Below are positions 14,901 through 24,517 of a stretch of 45,620 nucleotides of DNA, piece after piece. The first letter of the stretch is position 1. The number at the start of each line of letters is the position of its first letter. Below the pieces are notes generated by a model. That model ran no database searches. It was not told the DNA's origin and was given only the letters and a program-made list of their open reading frames with translations. Source of the DNA: Beroe ovata (Eukaryota > Ctenophora > Nuda > Beroida > Beroidae); the NCBI GenBank assembly GCA_946803715.1, contig CAMPET010000001.1:1205971-1251590 (forward strand), read 5' to 3'. The position numbers and the translations under genes are program-made.

Positions 14901-17900
14901 ACAGTTTTCAGTCTTGATATTTACTCCAGTCAAAATTTTAGTTCAAATAAGCATTCAAATATTTGCTTTGATCGCTTTTTGGACTTGAATCTTTTTGAAG
15001 AATATCCGCCTAGTCACCTTCTCGGTAACCAACAGGTTTATGCCACAATTGGCAAGGTTTTCTGTGCCTACTTGACGCCTCATTACATCATGGCTGGAGC
15101 AGAGAGCGTAACCTACATTTGGAACATGTTGTCTCTAGACGAGAGTCCACTCTTCACTCTACCACACCCTGGGTAAGTGTGGGAGGAGTCTGTTGGCACA
15201 TGTTGAATTGTTGACTACAATTGGCACGCGTATTGGAGTTTTAACCATGGTTCCTCAAAACAAACTCGCTACAACGGATGGCGCGGGAGAGAATAGACAA
15301 TTTTGTGGAAGTCATCGCGCTGCGTTGGTGATTACTGATTATTATATTTTAAGCGCGTCGTGTGCGTATCAGTGCGACAAATTCGATCATGCATGAGCGA
15401 TGGTCTGAGCCTAGATAATCGCATTCCTCTGGAACTAAAAATCATACTATCGAATGAAAGTACTCTACACCGACACCACTTTTCTTTAAAAGTATTTCCA
15501 TTGGCAGCTCTTACTGACACCACTTTTCACTGGCACCAGATCATGTTAAAGTAAATCATCTAACATTACTTACTGACACCACTTTTATCTTTCCACTGAC
15601 ACCACTTTCACCAAACATTACTTACTGACGCCACTTCGTTGACATCTCTGTCATTTGACACCACTCTCCACTGACACCACTATTGTAGACAGGTGCTGTC
15701 GGTACAGTATTGCTACGTGAGGTGTATAACCGGGTGTGCTGACGGCAAGATACGTGTCTGGAGCCTGGTGTCAGGTGACTGTATCAAAGTGATACGTGGG
15801 AATGCTAAAGGGGACCCAATAACCACTCTATTCGTTGATGTTGATAGGTAATTAACGCAAAGATTCCTCTACTTATATTGGTTTCAAAAAATGTATTTGT
15901 ATGAATGAACCCAGAGAACTCTCTCATTTTTATTATTTCGTGAATTTCAGGTTGCTGATTAACACTGTATCCACGGTCAATTCTCTCAACTTCCTTCCTG
16001 TTTCGTGGGATTACTGCTCTGAGAAATTCAATAAGGTACAATACGCAGAATCTGTGACAATGTTCCTTGCTTCTTGATTCATTGCTATTTGGCAGAAATA
16101 TGTCATCGCTATGTGACAGAAATGTCTTACCAACCCCCAATTCATCTCGGTCTTACTTTGACAGACGACGGTTATCATTTTAACAGATATTGGATGAATC
16201 CCAAGTACATAAGTGGGCTTTGCTATATCTACACTCTAGAATATAGATGTATTGAATACAGTGTGTAATAGGAGCAATGAACATTGAGCATATCGTCACA
16301 TATGTCGAGCTCCAATAAACTTACGTAGCCGTGTTGATTAATCGAAACTCAGCTATTCACAGAACAAATAGTCATCCCTTCTATACTTCCTTCACAGTTA
16401 TAGCTGTTTGCCTCAAAATCACCTTCGTTCGGAATTTTGCACCGATGTAATATTCTGCTATGCTTCTATCCAGTTCGAAATATATTTTATTCAAACTCAT
16501 TCTATTTCCCATAGTTGAGCCCTACTCTGAGACGTGTAACTATCTGTGTTCCAAGTCGTGATCTTGATTATGACGTCACGTTGTTATGAAGGATGGTCGT
16601 TGCTAAGTTACCTTCGATATTTTCAGATCGTTGATGAATTAGTATCGCTCTGTTATGTGTTTTCCAGTGGTAAACGTGACGTAAAATAAGGAATTTTCAC
16701 AGGAAATTCTTGCAGCATCTAACTTTTATAATCACAAGCTGTATTCTTCATCAAATTTTCGACGAGATTGCGGACTTATGTTATTTAGATCATTTCATAG
16801 GGCAGCTTTTATTGCTTGAATAATTCATTTCTTTTCATATTCTTAGGTTACTGTTACTTGATAAATCTTCAAATAAGTCCAATAAGTTCAATAGCCTCCG
16901 TGACCACTTCAAATCCTAAGTTACTGAAACACACGTACCCTTATTTCATATCAATACTCATATTCGCACCGTGTTAACATCCCAATGTTGACACAGTGAT
17001 TTTCTATCCAGGATGGTGGTAAAAGTGCTGTGAAACAGCATGCAGTAGCTCCAGCCCAGAAGAGAAGGTGTAAATCCGCCATTACCATCCGAAACCAGTA
17101 CGTTAGTCCCTCATTCATATGACATTGCGAGTTGCGACTGATATGACGATAACAGACTTGTGAGCGAATACCCAACGGGTCGCGATAAGGGTCAAAATTA
17201 GCACACGTTAAATGACGAATAAACACAATACCCAATTCTTCTCCCCCTTAGCGTTCAGCACACAGTGTACCGGCGGATGGAGCATGGAAGTGAGTCCGGT
17301 AGTGAGGATGATCAGAACCGTAAGCCGGGATCACAACCTCACCGGGAAGCACGTCCCTCGCCCACCCCTCTGAGTACCCCTCTAGTCCCGCCCCCCTCCC
17401 CCGACAACCTCGCACACCACCAGGTAGTGGGAAATAGTGTGATCCCTCCTCCAGGAGGTTTCAACCGCGTGTCTGTATTTACCTCATGTCTGTATTTACC
17501 ACGTGTCTGTATCTACCACGTGTCTGCATTTACCACGTGTCTGCATTTACCACGTGTCTGTATTTACCACGTGTCTGTATCTACCACTTGTCTGTATTCA
17601 CCACGTGTCTGTATTCACCACGTGTCTGCATTGATTTAGTTTAGTTTACTAGTATACTGCATTGTGTATTAACGTATGTTTCAGACCACCATACCGACCG
17701 TTGCCGAGCGACAGTTGCTATTCTCTGATGAGTTTATCCGGGAGGATCCTGATGATAACACCGGTGAGAGACAGATTGTGATAAGAGAGACATCATGATG
17801 ATAATATCGTGAATAATTGATGATTATAGTCGCACAGAATTTGATGGGGTTTCCCCCGTCGCGTTGCTCATTTTCTTTGCCGCTATGAGGATGAAGTCTT

Positions 17901-18546
17901 GTCACTTTCAGCGAGTGCGGGGATAAATTCTACTCAATAAATTTAGGCAAAATGTACCGTATAATTGCCATATTAAATGCTGATGTTGCAGGGGGTGAGG
18001 TAGCCACGGGACGATTGTACTCAAGCGGCGCTACTATACCCCGTGTCGCTGTATCCCGAGGAAGGGTCACCAGCTCGAGACCCAGCTCTACTCCACGATG
18101 TCTTATCCAGCGACCCGCGGCTACTGCTCCTAATAGAGGTAACTGTAAGTCAGGAGTGGTCTTTACAAGAGGTTTGCTGCTCTGGTTTTGGAACTTTGGA
18201 AAACAGTAAAGAATGTGGTCAAGAAAAAAGAATCAAGGGTTGAAATTGAAATGACTGATATCCGGCAATCATCGCGATTATTCTGATTTCGAATGGTCTA
18301 TCAGACATATACCTCCGCATAAAACATCCATTTCGAAAGAGAATAATGGAACTAAATTTGTACAATTGATTTTGTTGGTTGACCACAACCGTTTCTTCTT
18401 CAGAAACCAATCAGCTGAAAAGTGTTCGATCGAATAGGCCCCAAACGGCACCATTTGTTAGCAACAGCCTTTCAATTCATGGCCATCTACCCTCCTTTGT
18501 CAAGCGGAGACCTCAGACTGCAAACTTTATACATCTACGGATCGAC
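11969..18546 (+). CDS. FBXW10: F-box/WD40 protein, FBXW10-like, 18 exons (3' end uncertain)
   Basis: Exons: 11969-12134, 12207-12328, 12437-12530, 13181-13232, 13379-13519, 13679-13846, 13969-14063, 14199-14372, 14474-14579, 14664-14850, 15036-15172, 15689-15847, 15951-16035, 17012-17097, 17252-17423, 17685-17763, 17992-18138, 18404-18546. All 17 junctions keep frame, giving 771 residues. An in-frame stop at 11927 precedes the first ATG. Residues ~1-145 form a helical N-terminal region with no motif I can name. The F-box (DFISRLP...ILSYVG...VSKRW) is at ~158-192 and a WD40 propeller of about seven blades at ~265-560 (GSSDRKIHI, GSYDLTIRAW, GARDTMVKVW, ADGKIRVW). A Ser/Pro/Arg-rich tail carries two RPQTA words. 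F-box/WD40 proteins are substrate adaptors of SCF ubiquitin ligases; the FBXW10 assignment rests on architecture and remembered similarity. The last exon meets a strong GTGAGT donor, so more exons may lie in the repeat block or gap; without splicing the frame stops at 18631. Confidence 0.85.
12794..12807. promoter_or_regulatory. X-box-like site (RFX), FBXW10-like intron
   Basis: GTTTCCATGACAAC, identical to the word at 8677, lies in the intron between the exons ending at 12530 and starting at 13181. One base differs from the RFX consensus. Confidence 0.3.
15430..15690. repeat. Intronic array of TGACACCACTTTTC units
   Basis: About eight irregular copies of CTGACACCACTTT, 20-35 bases apart, fill the second half of the intron before the exon at 15689. 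They resemble the repeats at 2520-2660. Confidence 0.75.
16571..16578. promoter_or_regulatory. Palindromic CRE (TGACGTCA) in FBXW10-like intron
   Basis: Exact TGACGTCA within the ~1 kb intron between the exons ending at 16035 and starting at 17012. Apart from this word I see nothing recognisable in that intron. Confidence 0.25.
17466..17632. repeat. 17 bp minisatellite carrying repeated CACGTG E-boxes
   Basis: About ten copies of a 17 bp unit reading TGTCTGTATTTACCACG, with small variants, fill most of the intron between the exons at 17252-17423 and 17685-17763. Seven copies carry the palindromic E-box CACGTG and the others have one-base variants. Confidence 0.93.
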
Positions 18547-18678
18547 GTGAGTTATTCAGAAGTTGAATATCCCCCTAGTGTAGGTCAAGCGAAATCAAAG
18601 TTTTCCTCTTCCATGTATTGGAAATTCACGTGAATTTGATATTGAATCATAATCCACTTCCAAATAACGATATATAAT

Positions 18679-18952
18679 GATATTTTTCCCAAAACCAAAT
18701 AAGATTTGGTTGTTGTAGTCCGCAGCATCTGTGCGTTCTTAATTTCAAAGTCTGTGATATGAAAAAGAACGCGGCATATACGTCAGACTGCCGTCACCTC
18801 ACGTGTAGAAACGCTGTAGCTTTTTCTAGTGAGATGGCGGCAGTCTGACGTATATGCCGCGTTCTTTTTCATATCACAGACTTTGAAATTAAGAACGCAC
18901 AGATGCTGCGGACTACAACAACCAAATCTTATTTGGTTTTGGGAAAAATATC
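18679..18952. mobile_element. Foldback (MITE-like) element, copy 1
   Basis: Two arms of roughly 115 bases are almost perfect reverse complements, starting with GATATTTTTCCCAAAACC and ending with its complement, around a ~40 base centre. A related copy lies at 21549-21828, which identifies it as a mobile family without coding capacity. No clear target-site duplication was seen. Long open frames across the copies come from the inverted structure. Confidence 0.85.
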
Positions 18953-19342
18953 ACTATTTTTTAATAAGATTTGTTTAACTTCAAATATCTAGAATTTTCG
19001 AGTAAAATTTGACTAATTGGCCAATTATCCAATTAGCTAATTGAGACTTTAATGAGCTGCTATAATGAATTATTATCATTAAGATTAAGGTATCATGCCA
19101 CGTTGAAAAAACTTGCCTACCTGCTTTCAATTGCGAGATATCAACCATAATTAGGCTAATTAGGCTAATAGATTAATTAGGTCTTCGTGGGAATCGAATA
19201 AGCATCGCTGAATTGCACATACAAGAACCAAGGCATCATAGTCCGTTCAAAAAACAAGTATATCTCCATCAGATCTAGAGTTATCCACCGTAATTAGGTT
19301 GATTAGGTAATTGATTAGGTTGATTAGGTAATTTTTTCGAAG

Positions 19343-20182
19343 NNNNNNNNNNNNNNNNNNNNNNNNNNNNNNNNNNNNNNNNNNNNNNNNNNNNNNNNNN
19401 NNNNNNNNNNNNNNNNNNNNNNNNNNNNNNNNNNNNNNNNNNNNNNNNNNNNNNNNNNNNNNNNNNNNNNNNNNNNNNNNNNNNNNNNNNNNNNNNNNNN
19501 NNNNNNNNNNNNNNNNNNNNNNNNNNNNNNNNNNNNNNNNNNNNNNNNNNNNNNNNNNNNNNNNNNNNNNNNNNNNNNNNNNNNNNNNNNNNNNNNNNNN
19601 NNNNNNNNNNNNNNNNNNNNNNNNNNNNNNNNNNNNNNNNNNNNNNNNNNNNNNNNNNNNNNNNNNNNNNNNNNNNNNNNNNNNNNNNNNNNNNNNNNNN
19701 NNNNNNNNNNNNNNNNNNNNNNNNNNNNNNNNNNNNNNNNNNNNNNNNNNNNNNNNNNNNNNNNNNNNNNNNNNNNNNNNNNNNNNNNNNNNNNNNNNNN
19801 NNNNNNNNNNNNNNNNNNNNNNNNNNNNNNNNNNNNNNNNNNNNNNNNNNNNNNNNNNNNNNNNNNNNNNNNNNNNNNNNNNNNNNNNNNNNNNNNNNNN
19901 NNNNNNNNNNNNNNNNNNNNNNNNNNNNNNNNNNNNNNNNNNNNNNNNNNNNNNNNNNNNNNNNNNNNNNNNNNNNNNNNNNNNNNNNNNNNNNNNNNNN
20001 NNNNNNNNNNNNNNNNNNNNNNNNNNNNNNNNNNNNNNNNNNNNNNNNNNNNNNNNNNNNNNNNNNNNNNNNNNNNNNNNNNNNNNNNNNNNNNNNNNNN
20101 NNNNNNNNNNNNNNNNNNNNNNNNNNNNNNNNNNNNNNNNNNNNNNNNNNNNNNNNNNNNNNNNNNNNNNNNNNNNNNNNNN
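19343..20182. other. Assembly gap of 840 N
   Basis: Unknown sequence between two parts of the ~142 bp satellite. The N run produces artefactual long reading frames on the minus strand. Confidence 1.
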
Positions 20183-20241
20183 ACATGATAATGATCAAGG
20201 GGCTGGCAAGCCCCTCGCGCTCGCCAGACCCTATACATATG

Positions 20242-20276
20242 TTTGTACCTCTCCTTTATTTTAGGAGAGGTACAAA
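20242..20276. repeat. Strong hairpin, 14 bp perfect stem and 7 nt loop
   Basis: TTTGTACCTCTCCT pairs exactly with AGGAGAGGTACAAA around a TTATTTT loop. A smaller palindrome (AAACAATT TC AATTGTTT) follows at about 20292-20309. After it, 20320-20480 includes the phrase ATGCAAATCGGTCCAGCCG, which resembles words in invertebrate transposon remnants; that last point is from memory. Confidence 0.8.
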
Positions 20277-21548
20277 GTGGCTGCAAAACCCAAACAATTT
20301 CAATTGTTTTTGACTATATATAAAAGACCGCCGAAATCGCGATTTTCACGCTTTTATCAAACCATGTTAATGAAGTCTGTTCACCTTGAAAATTTGTACA
20401 GCTCGTCTCTGTGTCGATATGAACAAACCCTGAAAATTTCATGCAAATCGGTCCAGCCGTTTTGCACAATGAAATAGCGAAAAATAATAAAAACGCCAAA
20501 AATTAATGCCGTACCCAACGACGACGACCACCGAAATGGCAATTGAGTAAACTCGAGAACCATAAAGATAGAGACATGATCGAAACGGCATATGAAAGCT
20601 CCATCGATCCCTAATATTAATTAATTGGCCAATCAAAGTAATTATCGACTATAACTCAAAAATTAAGGGATGTAGACGTTTCATTTTGACGGAATATGAT
20701 ACTATTGCACCTATTCTTTGTTTCAGACTCGATAACTTCGATAAAATGCCACCATCTGATTAGGTAATTGGCCAATTAAAGTAATTATCGACAATAACTC
20801 AAAAACTAATGGATGTAGACGTTTCATTTTGACGGGATATGATACTATGGCACCAACTATGTTTCAGACTCGAAAACTTCGTTCATATTTCATCACCTAA
20901 TTAGTTAATTGGCCAATCAAAGTAACTATCGCACATATCTCGAAAACTAAAAGAGGTAGACGTTTTATTTTGACGGGATGCAATACCAGAGCATGAGCTC
21001 TTTGTTTTAAAGTCGATAGTTCGTTCATCTATTGCCACATAATTATTTAATTGGCCAATTAACCAATTATCGCTTATATGTTATACTTAGAATGATAGAC
21101 GCCTCTTTTTGAAGGGAATGATACTAAAAACATCTAGACATGATCGAAACGGGAAATGAAAGCTGAACACCTGCTCGTGCACAAGACCTTAGTCAATTAG
21201 GTAATACATTTATCACTATCAGCCACGAGTGACATTATAGTCAAAAACCATTGATATTGTTTGGGTCCGCAGCCGCCAGCCACTTATAGTGGTTCTGGTA
21301 GCGAACAATTACAGCTCAAAAGTGTACCCTCTTTGAATGTGCAATGTGCATATCATCTAAACCAAAAGAGGTACATCAAATGTTGACACAGCGTTGGAAA
21401 GAAGAAGGTTAGGGCTTTTCGAAAATGATAATAAAAGTGGCTGTAACTCTTTTCTCGACCCGATTAACTGATTGTATAATTGTTGAATTAGTCAATTTAC
21501 GCTCAAATTGCCCGAATTTCAAACTTATGGCTAACAATGAAAAAGAGT

Positions 21549-21828
21549 GATATTTTCCCAAAACCAAATAAGATTAGGTTGTTTCTCATTCTGTTCGCGG
21601 CATCTGGCGTTCTTTATTCTAAACTATATGATATGAAAAAGAACGCGGCATATTTGACAGACTGCCGCCACATTACGTGTAAAAACACTGCAGCTTTTTC
21701 TAGCGATGTGGCGGCAGTCTGTCAAATATGCCGCGTTCTTTTTCTTATCATAGAGTTTATAATAAAGAACGCCAGATGCCGCGAACAGAAACAACCAAAT
21801 CTTATTTGGGTTTGGAAAAAATATTGAT
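21549..21828. mobile_element. Foldback (MITE-like) element, copy 2
   Basis: Same family as 18679-18952: terminal GATATTTTCCCAAAACC, internal AAAAAGAACGCGGCATAT in both orientations, and arms over 100 bases long. It is diverged from copy 1 by point changes, with mostly matching changes in both arms. Confidence 0.85.
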
Positions 21829-22341
21829 ACAGCACCATTAATATGAATATACACCATTAATATGAATATGGAGCATCTGTTGTTGATAAGTTGAACCAAT
21901 GCACAATAGAATAAATATAGTTTTGTAGTTATACTTGAGTCGATAGTATCATGTATCATGTATCTTTGTCACGGCGTGCATTTTTGCCGTGTTGCTATGT
22001 GGTTGTACTTGTAGTGCAGAGATATGAGAAGGTTGCACGTGCAAAAAGTAGTAGCCTGTTGGCTGGGAAGAGGTCATTTCTCATTGTGCTATTTTGATTA
22101 CGTTATATTACTCCCTCTGTTGATAGGGAAGAGAAGAGTTGCACGTGCAGTTCAATGCGCGCGCAATGACGGGCAGTCCTCGGGTAAATTTTCTCAGTTT
22201 TGCATTGAATGATTGCACACACTGGATGACGACATGACGTGTTGCTGTGATCGTTTTTGATCTGGTATCTGATCTAGATTTCAATTTTAGCTGCATTATA
22301 TTCAACACCTTTCAGTTTCACAATAAGTATAACTTGCGCGC

Positions 22342-22614
22342 GTTACTATGGTAGCGTAGGAGTTGCACGTGCACAAGATCAAGATAGAGTGATCAGCTGG
22401 ACATGGAGCTCATTTAATTATTAACAACTAGAACGCCCGTCAAGTGGGCGTGATACACTAAATTTTGGATATTAACTGAATAATAGAATTAAAATAAGTG
22501 CAGCATCAAATTTGAAACGTCTTAAAACAAAGGAACAACGAAATGACAACAACAGTGAAGCGCGCGCGCACTTTCATTAGAAATGCACGTGCAACTCCTA
22601 CGTCGCCTAGCAAC
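22342..22614. mobile_element. Short inverted-repeat element with GCACGTGC near both ends
   Basis: The left end (GTTACTATGGTAGCGTAGGA then GTTGCACGTGCA) and the reverse complement of the right end match over about 31 bases with a few differences. The interior has no coding capacity. Two more TTGCACGTGCA words lie just to the left at 22033 and 22139. No target-site duplication is evident. Confidence 0.6.
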
Positions 22615-22989
22615 GCTTATTCCTCCTATATCGCATAGTCGTTTTTCGCAACCCTTTTCCCAACTTTGAACACCGATTACAAAAAATCTAAGACCTAAAT
22701 CAAAAATCCGAAATGATGTTCGACAGCGGAATTTATCTATCTAGCACCTTGCAAAAAATCCCGGCTCTCCAACTCCATTTGGTCGAGTTATTCATATACA
22801 GCGGAACCACTTTCCTATAAGTGCCTTATTCCTTTATATTATAGATAACTTTGATTACGTTGCGTTGCTCGCTCCAATTATTCTTCGTCAGCTGGGCCTA
22901 TAGCATTGCCAAGCAAGTTTCGCCGTATCGGCCATGCCATGCATCGATAAAGGCGCGCGCGATCAGAAACACTAAAAANGTGATCCACC

Positions 22990-23515
22990 TGTATGGATCA
23001 GGAGGGTCAAATTCTATTTTTCCGTGTGACCCTCCTGATCCACACGTGGATCACAGGGTTCATCTTAGGTGACCCTTCTGATCCACGTTGCGCTTCCCTG
23101 GGGTCAAATTGGATTTGAGTGACCCTCCTGATCCACCTAAGGTGGATCAGGAGGATCACAGAATTTTGACTTGACCCCAGAGAAGCGCCACGTGGATCAG
23201 AAGGCTCACCTTAGATGAACCCTGTGATCCATGTGCAGAGCAGAAGGGTCAAATTCCATTTTTCAGAGATAAAATTCCAGATGAGCCTCCTGATCCGCCA
23301 TAGATGACCCTTCTGATCCATGTTGCACTTCTCTGGGGTCAAGTCAAAATTCAGTGACCCTCCTCAGGTGGATCAGGAGGGTCACTCAATTCCAATTTGA
23401 CCCAAGGAAGTGCAACATGGATCAGAAGAGTAATCTAAGGTGAACTCTGTGATCCACGTGTATGGACCAGAAAAATCAAATTCTATTTTTGCGTGTGACC
23501 TGATCCACCATATAA
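22990..23515. repeat. Cluster of nested palindromes built on GTGGATCAGGAGGGTCA
   Basis: The ~17 bp word and its reverse complement alternate many times. A small palindrome (22993-23042) is followed by two ~200 bp palindromic units centred near 23139 and 23370, whose arms share the words AGAAGCGC/GCGCTTC variants and GACCCCAG/CTGGGGTC. The second unit looks like a diverged tandem copy of the first. A single N at 22979 lies just before it. Confidence 0.85.
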
Positions 23516-24301
23516 TAGTTGAATTAACATGGATGTTTATTCAGTTTCTATGAAATTATGGAATTGCATTTACAGTGACACTTGCAGTGCACTTGCACAT
23601 TGCAGTTAAAGTATGCACATGTTGACAAATACCTTAAATACCTTTAACAATAACATACTATGTTTATGCTCACACAGCTACAGTTACACTGCAAAAACTG
23701 ATATATGCATGATCTGAACGGGCACACAAATTTGAAATTTGTTAACCTACATGATACATATTCTGAGCAATTCAAAATTTTAAGTGTAACGTTACACCCC
23801 ACTAAAACCCCCCTATGTTTGCCTTTGTTACAAATTCAAAAACCCCCTCCCCCCTATTTTGCAAACGTAATTTATAGATGGCCCCATGCGGGCTTATGGT
23901 CTGTGACTAAAGTTGAGCGTTAGCGGTGCTAAGCCACACGCGAAACCCGGGCCTATTGTAGACCTTGCTAGCTACAGACAAAGCTTTATTTAACATGACA
24001 GCGGTATACTGGTACATGATAATATGGCATGTTGCCCTTTGCTAGTTCTGATGCACTAGGCCAGGTGCAGAATGTTTCACATATACTGTTCAAAAAAATA
24101 CAAAAGTATTATTAAAATGTCATTTTTATTCTTATATATCAACTGGCAAAATAAGCATATCATTTCTTTTTATATTGCTTTCAATATGATATAATTCATG
24201 CAACAGTGATAGTGTCATTGATACATGTCACATTTTTTCATATTGGAGTATTTGTACATTAATCATCAGGTGACTGGTCCAGTAAATGTATTTGATTAAA
24301 T

Positions 24302-24307
24302 TTTATT
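24302..24307 (-). terminator. Polyadenylation signal AATAAA (minus) for GPCR gene
   Basis: TTTATT on the plus strand reads AATAAA on the minus strand, about 210 bases after the GPCR stop. Confidence 0.45.
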
Positions 24308-24517
24308 CTTTGACTCATCAGCTAGCATAAACTGAAAAACCAAAATATTAATGGTTAATGCACAATGCAAATTTCAAAAAAGCATGGTTCAATCTTGAGT
24401 GTGCTTTTTGAAAACGCAGCTTGCCTGTATTACTTCTAAAAGACTGCTAAAGTCCTTGCAGGGTTTTGTTTGCAAAATATTCATACATTCATGGTGATGA
24501 TGAATATTCTGCTGACT

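Larger units (their letters stand above)
19146..21080. repeat. ~142 bp satellite, interrupted by assembly gap
   Basis: After the gap, the word TTGGCCAAT with its flanks recurs at about 20627, 20770, 20911 and 21053 (spacings 143, 141, 142), along with conserved internal words such as GTAGACGTTTTATTTTGACGG variants. Before the gap, TAATTAGG(C/T)T(A/G)ATTAGG recurs at 19148 and 19291 (143). The two sides share the spacing and the TAATTAGG/TTGGCCAATT style, so the array probably runs through the gap. Confidence 0.75.
18547..24517. other. Repeat-dense intergenic block, no gene recognised
   Basis: It contains foldback elements, a satellite with a sequence gap, hairpins and nested palindromes, listed separately. 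From 21080 to 21540 and from 23520 to 24517 I see AT-rich sequence without repeats or coding signal, apart from a polyadenylation signal for the GPCR gene at 24302. Confidence 0.6.

Noticed and set aside
17466-17632. Repeats with short spacing, considered as a CRISPR array
   Set aside because: The units are contiguous without unique spacers and lie in an intron of an animal gene.
19281-20286. Minus-strand reading frames of about 300 codons
   Set aside because: They consist almost entirely of the 840-N gap.
21537-21959. Overlapping open frames of about 100 codons on both strands
   Set aside because: They read the same hairpin arms of the foldback element in both directions, which explains their near-identical peptides.
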